Shown here in pieces: positions 1-5,997 of a stretch of DNA of 5,997 nucleotides. Made by a program: the position numbers and the translations under genes. This stretch comes from Burkholderiales bacterium (GTDB lineage Bacteria > Actinomycetota > Thermoleophilia > Gaiellales > Gaiellaceae). The notes below the pieces were generated by a model that worked only from the letters and a program-made list of their open reading frames with translations, did no database searches and had not been told where the DNA came from. Positions within the stretch are counted from its first letter, which is position 1. Each line of letters starts with the position of its first letter. The stretch covers positions 1-5,997 of the forward strand of contig JAICUZ010000168.1 of the NCBI GenBank assembly GCA_025935595.1, given 5' to 3'.

Positions 1-1545
1 GGCGAGCGTCCGCGCTGGCCGATGATCGTGCTGCGGACACCGAAGGGCTGGACCGGGCCGCGCGAGGTCGACGGCGTCCAGATCGAAGGCACGTGGCGGT
101 CGCACCAGGTACCCGTCTCAGCCGCGCGCGAGAACGACGACCACCGGCAGGTTCTCGAGACCTGGCTGCGCAGCTATCGGCCCGACGAGCTCTTCGGCGA
201 GGACGGCCGGCTCGTCGCAGAGCTTCGCGCTCTCGCACCGGTCGGGGAGCGACGGATGAGCGCAAACCCGCACGCGAACGGCGGCGCCCTCCTGCAGGAG
301 CTGAACCTCCCCGACTTCCGCGACTACGCGGTCGACGTCTCGGAGCCCGGCTCGACCTTCAGCGAGGCGACACGTGTCCTCGGCGGCTTCATCCGCGACG
401 TGATCGCCGCCAACCCGACGAACTTCCGCCTGTTCGGGCCCGACGAGACCGCATCGAACCGACTGGGCGACGTCTTCGCGGTGACGACGCGCGCCTGGGA
501 CGCGGAGCTCGAGCCCACCGACGAGGATCTCGGGCCGGGTGGACGCGTGCTGGAGGTGCTCTCGGAGCATCAGTGCCAGGGCTGGCTCGAGGGGTATCTG
601 CTCACGGGCCGCCACGGGCTCTTCAACTGCTACGAGGCGTTCATCCACATCGTCGACTCGATGTTCAACCAGCACGCGAAGTGGCTGAAGACGACTCGCG
701 AGATTCCGTGGCGGCGTCCCGTCGCATCCTTGAACTACCTGCTCAGCTCGCACGTGTGGCGGCAGGACCACAACGGCTTCTCGCATCAGGACCCGGGCTT
801 CATCGACCACGTCGTCAACAAGAAGGCCGAGATCATCCGGGTCTACCTTCCACCCGATGCGAACTGCTTGCTCTCCGTGGCAGACCACTGCCTCCGCTCG
901 CGCCACTACGTGAACGTCATCGTCGCCGGGAAGCAGCCGGCGCTCAACTACCTCTCGATCGAGGACGCGATCGTGCACTGCACACGTGGGGCGAGCATCT
1001 GGGACTGGGCGTCGAACGACGACGGCGGGGAGCCGGACGTCGTCATGGCCTGTTGCGGCGACATCCCGACGCTCGAGACACTCGCCGCGGTCGCGATCCT
1101 GCGCGAGAACCTTCCCGACCTGAAGGTGCGGGTCGTCAACGTGGTCGACCTGATGCGCCTGCAAACCACCACCGAGCATCCGCACGGGCTCCCCGACGCG
1201 GAGTTCGACTCGCTCTTCACCCACTCGAGGCCCATCGTCTTCGCCTACCACGGCTACCCATGGCTCATCCACCGGCTGACGTATCGACGCACGAACCACG
1301 TCAACCTCCACGTCCGCGGCTACAAGGAAGAAGGAACCACGACGACGCCGTTCGACATGGTCATGCTGAACGACCTCGACCGGTTCCACCTCGTGATCGA
1401 CGTGATCGACCGCGTGCCGCATCTCGCAGACCGTGCAGCGCATCTGCGCCAGCGCATGACCGAGCAGCGTCTGGCCGCGCGCGCCTACACGCGCGAGCAC
1501 GGTGACGACATGCCGGAGGTCCGCGACTGGACGTGGCCCGCCTGA
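1..1545 (+). CDS. xfp: Phosphoketolase (xylulose-5-P / fructose-6-P), C-terminal part, 5' truncated by window edge
   Basis: Thiamine-diphosphate enzyme of the cytoplasm that splits xylulose-5-phosphate with phosphate into acetyl phosphate and glyceraldehyde-3-phosphate; many members also use fructose-6-phosphate. The frame is open from base 1, so the ATG at 22 is internal. The window holds 514 codons plus the TGA stop at 1543-1545, and with a usual family length near 800 residues roughly 285 are missing, including the N-terminal TPP-binding part. Residues are numbered from base 1. Visible signatures are RTPKGWTGP (K15, matching K300 of the Bifidobacterium enzyme), SHQVP (H35, matching H320), GPDETASNR (150s), SEHQCQGWLEGY (E189, probably the TPP-activating Glu), and QDHNGFSHQDPGF (N258 and H262, matching N549 and H553). 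The protein ends in the typical AYTREHGDDMPEVRDWTW. All active-site residues I can check are present, so the enzyme is probably functional. Substrate preference cannot be read from the sequence. The downstream acetate kinase overlaps its end and uses its product. Confidence 0.97.
   Translation, partial: GERPRWPMIVLRTPKGWTGPREVDGVQIEGTWRSHQVPVSAARENDDHRQVLETWLRSYRPDELFGEDGRLVAELRALAPVGERRMSANPHANGGALLQELNLPDFRDYAVDVSEPGSTFSEATRVLGGFIRDVIAANPTNFRLFGPDETASNRLGDVFAVTTRAWDAELEPTDEDLGPGGRVLEVLSEHQCQGWLEGYLLTGRHGLFNCYEAFIHIVDSMFNQHAKWLKTTREIPWRRPVASLNYLLSSHVWRQDHNGFSHQDPGFIDHVVNKKAEIIRVYLPPDANCLLSVADHCLRSRHYVNVIVAGKQPALNYLSIEDAIVHCTRGASIWDWASNDDGGEPDVVMACCGDIPTLETLAAVAILRENLPDLKVRVVNVVDLMRLQTTTEHPHGLPDAEFDSLFTHSRPIVFAYHGYPWLIHRLTYRRTNHVNLHVRGYKEEGTTTTPFDMVMLNDLDRFHLVIDVIDRVPHLADRAAHLRQRMTEQRLAARAYTREHGDDMPEVRDWTWPA
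1515..1519 (+). promoter_or_regulatory. Ribosome binding site for the acetate kinase gene, inside the xfp coding end
   Basis: GGAGG lies 13 bases before the GTG at 1533, within the xfp codons for PEV. The spacing is longer than usual, but no closer purine-rich site exists. It supports the GTG over the CTG at 1542. Being inside xfp, it suggests translation of ackA follows translation of xfp on the same mRNA. Confidence 0.55.
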
Positions 1546-2489
1546 GCGACATCCTCGTCGTCAACGCCGGCTCCACGAGTATCAAGCTGAGCCTGGTCGA
1601 CGATCGGGAGCAGTCGTCGGCCGTCGAGTCGATCGAGGATGCCGGGCCTGTCTCGGCAGTCGCGCACCGCATCGTCCACGGCGGCCAGCTGTTCTTCGAG
1701 CCGACGCTGCTCGACGACGGCATCGTCGTGGAGCTCGGCGGACTGGTCGAACTGGCGCCGCTGCACATGCGTCCGGCGCTCGAAGCGCTCGACGGCGCGC
1801 GGCGCGCGCTTCCGCACGTTCCGCATGTCGCCGTCTTCGACACCGCGTTCCACCGAACGATCCCCGAGCGCGCAGCCACCTACGCGTTGCCGGCGGAGTG
1901 GCGCGCCCGCGGGATTCGCCGATACGGCTTTCACGGCCTCTCGGTCGCGTGGGCCGCAGAGCAGGTCGCGGTGCCGCGACTCGTGGTCTGCCACCTCGGC
2001 GGCGGCTGTTCCGTCACTGCTGTCCGCGACGGCATCTCGATCGACACGAGCATGGGCTTCACCCCGCTCGAGGGCGTCCCGATGGGAACCCGGCCGGGCC
2101 TCGTCGACCCCGGAGCGCTGCTGTATCTCCTGCGCCACGGCGTCGGCGTCGATGACCTCGAAGCCGGTCTCGAGCAGGGCTCGGGCCTGCGCGGCCTCAC
2201 CGGCACGAGCGACGTCGCGGCGCTGGTCGCCTCGGCCGAGCCGTCGGCGCGGCTCGCAATCGAGATCTTCGCCTACCGGATCGCGCAGGCCGCGGCGGCG
2301 ATGGCGACGGCCCTCGGCGGGATCGACGCAATCGTGTTCACCGGCGGGATCGGCGAGCACGCCGCACCGGTGCGCGCGGCGATCGTCGAGCGATTGAGCT
2401 TTCTCGGCGAGTTCGATGTGCACGTCGTTCCGTCGCGCGAGGACGTGGTTGCCGCCCGTGCCGCCCGGGCGACGGTCTCCTCTCCGTAG
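1533..2489 (+). CDS. ackA: Acetate kinase family protein, compact form (318 aa)
   Basis: Acetate/propionate kinase of the ASKHA fold. It would convert acetyl phosphate and ADP to acetate and ATP in the cytoplasm, completing the phosphoketolase route. Motifs in order: NAGSTSIKL (N11), HRIVHGG (R46), APLH (H78), FDTAFH (D103), RYGFHG (H134), HLGGG (H154), DTSMGFTPLEG (171-181), MGTRPG (R187), FTGGIGEH (269-276) and a C-terminal SRED (E303). By comparison with the Methanosarcina enzyme, these cover the conserved Asn7, Arg91, His123, Asp148, His180, His208, Arg241 and probably Glu384. Two points are odd. The protein is about 80 residues shorter than the usual ~400, mostly between NAGS and HRIVHGG and after GGIGE. 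The Asn in HLGNG and the one in GIGEN are replaced by Gly157 and His276. The GTG start places NAGS at residue 11 and overlaps xfp by 13 bases, implying one operon. The family is certain; activity is likely but unproven, and propionate or another short acid is possible. Confidence 0.92.
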   Translation: MARLSDILVVNAGSTSIKLSLVDDREQSSAVESIEDAGPVSAVAHRIVHGGQLFFEPTLLDDGIVVELGGLVELAPLHMRPALEALDGARRALPHVPHVAVFDTAFHRTIPERAATYALPAEWRARGIRRYGFHGLSVAWAAEQVAVPRLVVCHLGGGCSVTAVRDGISIDTSMGFTPLEGVPMGTRPGLVDPGALLYLLRHGVGVDDLEAGLEQGSGLRGLTGTSDVAALVASAEPSARLAIEIFAYRIAQAAAAMATALGGIDAIVFTGGIGEHAAPVRAAIVERLSFLGEFDVHVVPSREDVVAARAARATVSSP

Positions 2490-2491
2490 CA

Positions 2492-4879
2492 TTGGACGGT
2501 GAGCGACCGCCGCGCCGCGTAGTGACGCTGCTCGCCGGCATGGTCGCCTTCGGGGGGACGTGTCACCGCCGGGCCGGCGCTCGCGGAGTCGGGTCGATCC
2601 CACTGACAGCGCGCGGGAGCTGTAGCGTCGTCTGCATCCGGCAGTCGCGGCCCCCTCGTATCGGCCGCGCGACGGCGGCGATCGTGCTCGCGGTCGCGCT
2701 GCTCGCTGTGGCTCCTCCCTCGAACGGCGAGGGCGCTGCGCCCTCCTGCGAGATGCGTGCGCCGGCCGCCTATGCGCAGCGGATCCGGGATGTCGTCGCG
2801 AGCCCACGCGACGTCTGGGGCGAGCAGGTTCTGCGCTCCGCAGACGGGCCGACCTACGAGTCGACGCAGAACCGGCTCGCACCGATCCTGTTCGCGACGC
2901 GCGAGCGGCACAGGCCGCTCAGCCCGTCGGGCGTGTACGCCGTGCCGCTTGCATACCCACAGGGCGAAGGCGTGCCGCTGGCGGTCGCACTGCACGCTGC
3001 CGACGGGTCGGAGATCATCAGCCGCCACGCGACCGGCCCGAGCCTCGAGGTCGAGGTCGGCGCGGCCGCCGGGGAGCGTTACGGCTCGTGCGTCGGCCGC
3101 CTCGTGCCGGCGACGCTCGCCGACGGCTGGCTGCCGATCGTCGAGACGGCGTACGTCGACGCCACGGGCGTGAGGTATACGCAAGAGTCGTTCGCGGGCC
3201 GCATCGGCGGTGCGCGCTCGATCGTCAGCTTCATCAAGCTCGACGTCGACGCGAGCGCGTCGACCGCGGAGGCGCAGGTGCTGTTCAAGACGTCAGCCCC
3301 CGATCGGCTCGTCCTCGACGCGCAGCAGCCGATCACGGTCGCGCCGGGGACGACGTCCACGATCTACGCCGCGTGGGTGCACCAGCCGCCGCTTCTCCAT
3401 CCCATCCATGCGAACGCGTACACCTACAGTCGGGCACGCGCCGCCGTCGCGACCTACTGGAAGCAGCGCCTTGCGACCGGGATGCAGATCGACGTGCCGG
3501 ACCCGCACGTTCTCGACGCCGAGCGCGCCATCCTCATCCAGAACCTGGTGCAGGGCTGGCGATACAGCGTCGGCAACCTCTACGAGGAGCTTTCGTTCGC
3601 GGAGGCGCTCGACACCTCGGAGGTGATGGGCGAGTACGGCTACCCCGCGGACACGCAGTCGATCCTCAACGTCGCGATCGACCGCCTGCCGACGCGGTAC
3701 ACCGCCTGGCGCGTCGGCGAGGGGCTGCTCGCAGAGGCGGCGTACTACCACCTGTATCGCGACCGCGCTCTCGTCCACCGCGACGCCGTGCCGCTCCGCG
3801 GAGCGCTTGCCTGGCTCGGGCACCGGCAGCAGAAGAGCGGACAGCTTCTTCCCGAGCCGCTCTCCTCCGATCTCGGCGGAGCGGTGAACGGGCTGCCGGC
3901 GCAGGTCGTCGCATGGGCGGGGCTCCGTGCAATGGCGCCGGTCTGGCGCGCGAACGGGCACACGGCGCTCGCGGACCGCGCCTGGCACATTGCTGACCGG
4001 CTCGAGGTGGCACTGCGACGCGCCGTCGCCCGAAACCACACCAGGCTCTCCGACACGTCCTTCTTCGTGCCGCTCGTGCTCGGCTCGGACTCGAAGCCCT
4101 ACGGGCGCATCACGTTCACACGGGAAGGGTCGTACTGGAACCTGCTCATGCCGTACGCGTTTGCGTCGGGCTTCTTCGCGCCGAAGAGTGCGGCTGCGAC
4201 CGGGATCCTGCGCTACCTCGCCCAGCACGGCGCGTGGCTTCTCGGCGTGACGCGTGCCGACGCGCACATCTCCTACTCGAGCGGCGGTCAGGGGCTCGGG
4301 CAGGTCTACGGCCTCGAGATGTCGCGCTTCCTCGCGGACAACGACCAGGCGGACGAGCTGTCGCTCTCGCTCTACGGGATGTTCGGCACGGCGATGACTC
4401 CGACGTACGTCTCGGGCGAGGCGATCTCCGTGGTGCCTGTCGGCGGCTCGTGGTACCGGACGATGTACATGCCTCCGAATCTCGGGGCCAACAGCACGTA
4501 CCTCGAGACTCTGAAGCTCACGCTGGTTCACGAGTCGTCGGCCGGAATCGACCTCGCGTTCTCTACACCGCGCGCGTGGCTCGAGCCGGGTGGGCATTTC
4601 GGCGTCCGTGGCGCGCGCACGCGCTTCGGCCGCCTGTCGTACGAGGTCCGCCGCGACGGCGGCCGCATCCGCGTCACCCTCGACCTGCCGCGCGCGCGAG
4701 CGGTGCGGCTCCGCCTGCGTCTGCCCTCGGGCACCCAGGTGCTCTCGGCACGGTCGGGCGGCCGCCTGCTGAAGGTCGACGGCGAAGGGACCCTTTCGCT
4801 TCCGCGCCGCGGCCGCGTCGTCGTCATCGCGACGGTGGGGACGTCGAACGCTGCCGCGCGCCCGCCGTCGCTCCACTAG
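2492..4879 (+). CDS. Large predicted exported protein, possibly six-hairpin glycosidase-like; start uncertain
   Basis: I do not recognise a named family. Residues are numbered from the TTG at 2492, the furthest upstream start, which is only two bases after the ackA stop. Residues 50-59 are Arg-rich and 60-76 are a hydrophobic Ala/Val/Leu segment, so export or membrane anchoring is likely; residues 1-49 look non-coding. The part after the segment has only two cysteines, C86 and C200, which could form a disulfide. Residues about 100-320 look beta-rich. Residues about 325-690 look helical and resemble alpha/alpha-toroid glycosidases: ERAILIQNLVQGW (344-356), YEELSF (Y364, E365, E366), GEYGYP (380-385), EGSYWN (Y548) and SYSSGGQG (from 594), then VGGSWYR (650-656). 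Residues about 690-780 look like a beta domain rich in Arg and Val. The order N-terminal beta, helical toroid, C-terminal beta is common in glycoside hydrolases of GH65, GH78 and GH95 type, so an extracytoplasmic carbohydrate role is a reasonable guess. The catalytic residues and substrate are unknown. The TAG stop is at 4877-4879. Confidence 0.8.
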   Translation: MDGERPPRRVVTLLAGMVAFGGTCHRRAGARGVGSIPLTARGSCSVVCIRQSRPPRIGRATAAIVLAVALLAVAPPSNGEGAAPSCEMRAPAAYAQRIRDVVASPRDVWGEQVLRSADGPTYESTQNRLAPILFATRERHRPLSPSGVYAVPLAYPQGEGVPLAVALHAADGSEIISRHATGPSLEVEVGAAAGERYGSCVGRLVPATLADGWLPIVETAYVDATGVRYTQESFAGRIGGARSIVSFIKLDVDASASTAEAQVLFKTSAPDRLVLDAQQPITVAPGTTSTIYAAWVHQPPLLHPIHANAYTYSRARAAVATYWKQRLATGMQIDVPDPHVLDAERAILIQNLVQGWRYSVGNLYEELSFAEALDTSEVMGEYGYPADTQSILNVAIDRLPTRYTAWRVGEGLLAEAAYYHLYRDRALVHRDAVPLRGALAWLGHRQQKSGQLLPEPLSSDLGGAVNGLPAQVVAWAGLRAMAPVWRANGHTALADRAWHIADRLEVALRRAVARNHTRLSDTSFFVPLVLGSDSKPYGRITFTREGSYWNLLMPYAFASGFFAPKSAAATGILRYLAQHGAWLLGVTRADAHISYSSGGQGLGQVYGLEMSRFLADNDQADELSLSLYGMFGTAMTPTYVSGEAISVVPVGGSWYRTMYMPPNLGANSTYLETLKLTLVHESSAGIDLAFSTPRAWLEPGGHFGVRGARTRFGRLSYEVRRDGGRIRVTLDLPRARAVRLRLRLPSGTQVLSARSGGRLLKVDGEGTLSLPRRGRVVVIATVGTSNAAARPPSLH
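2567..2579. repeat. Short GC-rich inverted repeat with six-base arms
   Basis: CGCCGG and CCGGCG flank a single central G. The element lies between the ackA stop and the likely signal peptide of the next gene. It has no T-run after it and its centre is too small for a normal hairpin loop, so I do not call it a terminator. It may be chance in this composition. Confidence 0.25.
2623..2628 (+). promoter_or_regulatory. Weak candidate -10 element ahead of the exported-protein gene
   Basis: TAGCGT fits the actinobacterial TAnnnT form of the -10 box. CTGACA at 2603-2608 is -35-like but the spacer is only 14 bases, shorter than the usual 16-18. If real, transcription would begin near 2635, just before the Arg-rich part of the signal segment, leaving no usual start codon upstream of that segment. 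This is a suggestion only. Confidence 0.15.
2639..2713 (+). other. Signal peptide or N-terminal membrane anchor of the large exported protein
   Basis: The encoded stretch starts with four arginines within ten residues (RQSRPPRIGR), followed by a 15-17 residue run of Ala, Ile, Val and Leu and then PPSNGEG. This is the n-region plus h-region layout of a Sec signal. AVA just before PP is a possible cleavage motif, but proline right after it is unfavourable, so the segment may remain as an anchor. There is no twin-arginine motif and no lipobox cysteine. Confidence 0.6.
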
Positions 4880-4916
4880 CCCTACCTCCGCGAAAGCGCT
4901 CGGCGACGTGCGGTGC

Positions 4917-4927
4917 CGCGGGCCGCG
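4917..4927. repeat. Short inverted repeat in the gap after the exported-protein gene
   Basis: CGCGG and CCGCG flank one central base, and an overlapping GCGG-TG-CCGC pair lies at 4910-4919. These could fold in RNA after the stop at 4879, but there is no T-tract, so a rho-independent terminator is not supported. Confidence 0.25.
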
Positions 4928-4937
4928 AACGCCGCAG

Positions 4938-4943
4938 TACGAT
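4938..4943 (+). promoter_or_regulatory. Candidate -10 box of the deiminase-like gene
   Basis: TACGAT matches the -10 consensus at four of six positions, including the key T, A and final T. It is 26 bases before the TTG start, so transcription would begin near 4950 and give a short leader containing the ribosome binding site. No clear -35 is visible 16-18 bases upstream (the sequence there is GTGCCGCG). It suggests the gene has its own promoter. Confidence 0.35.
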
Positions 4944-4957
4944 CGACTCGTCGTCCA

Positions 4958-4965
4958 AAAGGAGG
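4958..4965 (+). promoter_or_regulatory. Strong Shine-Dalgarno sequence that fixes the TTG start at 4970
   Basis: AAAGGAGG is a full eight-base complement to the 3' end of 16S rRNA, four bases before TTG at 4970. It is by far the strongest ribosome binding site in the window. No in-frame ATG occurs until codon 59. The GTG at 4995 is in another frame. Confidence 0.8.
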
Positions 4966-4969
4966 AGAC

Positions 4970-5997
4970 TTGACCGCCACGCGCTCGTCGACCCGTGAAG
5001 CCGTCCCGTTCCGGATCCGTACTGCCGACGGGACGACGAGAGAGCTCTCGTATTCCTCGCCGCGCCCCGCGGAAGAGCACGACGAGCGCGAGGTGCTCGA
5101 GTCGCTCCCGTGGTTCGAGACCGGAAAGCCGCTGCGGAACTTCATGCTCCACGAGACCGACTTCTACGACGAGGTCGAGCAGATCTGGGGACGCAAATGG
5201 GGCGCCGAGGGGATCGGGACGCTGCGGGAGGTGCTCGTCTCGCGGCCGACCGAAAACGAGATCAGGCCCGAGTACGCCGAGGAGTGGCAGTACTACTACT
5301 CGAGCGCGGGCGGGAACGCGGACCTCGGCCGGTTGCAGGCGCAGTTCGACGAGTACTACGCGGTGCTCGCGGACAACGGCGTCCGCGTCAACTACATCGA
5401 GCCGCCCGTGCCGGCGATCGGCGCGTACGGCTGGATCAAGAATCTCGTCACGCTCGCCGGCGGGGGCCTCGTCGTGCACGGCGGCGCGATCCTCCACCGC
5501 TACGGGCTCGGTTCCTGGCAGAAGGGCCGCGAGGTGATCTGGGAGCAGACACTCGCGGCGCTGCAGGTGCCGATCTACCTGACGATCCACGGTCGAGGCG
5601 TGTGCGAGCCGGGAGCCGGCCGCTGGCTCGACGAGAAGACCTTCGTCTTCAACGAGTCGGTCGTCGCGAACGAGGACGGTCTACGCCAGCTCGAGTTCGT
5701 GCTGGCGAACCTCGGCATCGAGCTGATCGTCGCGCACAGCCCGGGCTGGTACGACTCGACCGGCCACGGGAACATCGGCACGTCGCACATGGACATGGTG
5801 ATGCTCACCGTCGACGAGCGGAAGTGCCTGCTTGCTCCTCACCTCGTCAACTACGGGTTCGTGCGCGAGCTCGTGAAGCGCGACTTCACGATCATCGAAG
5901 TGCCCGTCGAGGAGTACTGGGATCTGGCCCTGAACGGCGTCACGCTCGCGCCCGGGAAGGTCGTGATGAACGCCGGCTCGCCGACGGTCGTGAAGGA
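4970..5997 (+). CDS. Arginine deiminase / amidinotransferase superfamily protein, 3' truncated by window edge
   Basis: The open frame runs 342 codons from TTG 4970 to the window edge with no stop. It fits the guanidino-group-modifying fold, whose members hydrolyse or transfer amidino groups from arginine-like substrates through a Cys-His-Glu/Asp site. Visible features are FDEYYAVLADNGVRVNYIEPP (about 126-146, like the family's 'D-x-F...L...G-V-x-V' strand), GLVVHGGAILHRYG (from about 167), VCEPGAGRW (E213, at the place of the EGGD Glu), SHMDMVMLTV (H273 and D275, matching the catalytic HxD) and LAPGKVVMNAG near the end. The first 50 residues are polar and charged, with no signal peptide, so it is probably cytoplasmic. 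The nucleophilic Cys usually sits near the C-terminus and lies outside the window, so activity cannot be judged. The FTRD-type Asp of arginine deiminases is not seen (HGGAILHR instead), and GGD is replaced by PGAG. It may therefore act on another guanidine substrate or have a different reaction. It has its own ribosome binding site and a 90-base gap upstream, so it is probably a separate transcription unit. Confidence 0.75.
   Translation, partial: MTATRSSTREAVPFRIRTADGTTRELSYSSPRPAEEHDEREVLESLPWFETGKPLRNFMLHETDFYDEVEQIWGRKWGAEGIGTLREVLVSRPTENEIRPEYAEEWQYYYSSAGGNADLGRLQAQFDEYYAVLADNGVRVNYIEPPVPAIGAYGWIKNLVTLAGGGLVVHGGAILHRYGLGSWQKGREVIWEQTLAALQVPIYLTIHGRGVCEPGAGRWLDEKTFVFNESVVANEDGLRQLEFVLANLGIELIVAHSPGWYDSTGHGNIGTSHMDMVMLTVDERKCLLAPHLVNYGFVRELVKRDFTIIEVPVEEYWDLALNGVTLAPGKVVMNAGSPTVVK

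Noticed and set aside
118..1500. A 460-codon open frame on the minus strand opposite phosphoketolase
   Set aside because: The + strand carries an unmistakable phosphoketolase here. The antisense product is low-complexity Val/Asp/Arg/Glu with no family signature.
93..1505. A second + strand frame inside phosphoketolase
   Set aside because: It is an out-of-frame, Arg-rich translation of the same bases with no motif or ribosome binding site.
1485..2882. A 465-codon minus-strand frame opposite acetate kinase
   Set aside because: Its product is extremely rich in Arg and Ala, and it crosses three gene boundaries on the other strand. It is a shadow of the acetate kinase codons.
4906..4930. Possible rho-independent terminator after the exported-protein gene
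   Set aside because: Only short GC arms with tiny loops, and no following T-run.
4995..5537. A 180-codon + strand frame starting with GTG at 4995
   Set aside because: Its Ser/Arg-rich product is out of frame with the deiminase-like gene, which has the strong ribosome binding site, family motifs and a frame open to the window edge.
3293..5590. A 765-codon open frame on the minus strand
   Set aside because: It runs antisense across the exported-protein gene, the 90-base gap and part of the deiminase-like gene. Its translation is dominated by Arg, Val, Asp and Ala with no recognisable motif, as expected for a codon-position shadow at this GC content.
1..5997. CRISPR array, tRNA, insertion sequence, attachment site or long direct repeats
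   Set aside because: None was seen on reading the window. Repeated GTCGTC, CGACG and similar runs reflect codon bias.

Overview
The window is very GC-rich, with G or C at most third codon positions, GTG and TTG start codons, and genes packed on the + strand. This suggests a high-GC actinobacterium, and a deep lineage such as Thermoleophilia would fit. That placement is an inference from composition and gene style; no rRNA or other marker gene is present.

Layout: (1) bases 1-1545 hold the C-terminal two thirds of a phosphoketolase (Xfp), cut by the left edge. (2) Bases 1533-2489 hold a compact acetate kinase whose GTG start lies inside the last codons of xfp. (3) Bases 2492-4879 hold a large, apparently exported protein of unknown function. 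It has a hydrophobic signal-like segment, a middle rich in aromatic and helical motifs that resembles six-hairpin (alpha/alpha toroid) glycosidases, and a beta-rich C-terminus. Its true start is unclear. (4) After a 90-base gap with a possible promoter and a near-perfect Shine-Dalgarno sequence, a TTG-started gene runs from 4970 off the right edge. It looks like a divergent member of the arginine deiminase / amidinotransferase (guanidino-group-modifying) superfamily.

Genes 1 and 2 form a clear metabolic unit. Phosphoketolase cleaves xylulose-5-phosphate (and often fructose-6-phosphate) to acetyl phosphate, and acetate kinase turns acetyl phosphate plus ADP into acetate plus ATP. Genes 3 and 4 have no obvious link to that pathway or to each other. 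I see no tRNA, rRNA, CRISPR array, insertion sequence or phage gene. The long minus-strand reading frames look like GC-driven shadows. Apart from the unassigned exported protein and the unusual active-site motifs in two enzymes, this looks like ordinary chromosomal sequence, and I found no convincing new multi-gene system.
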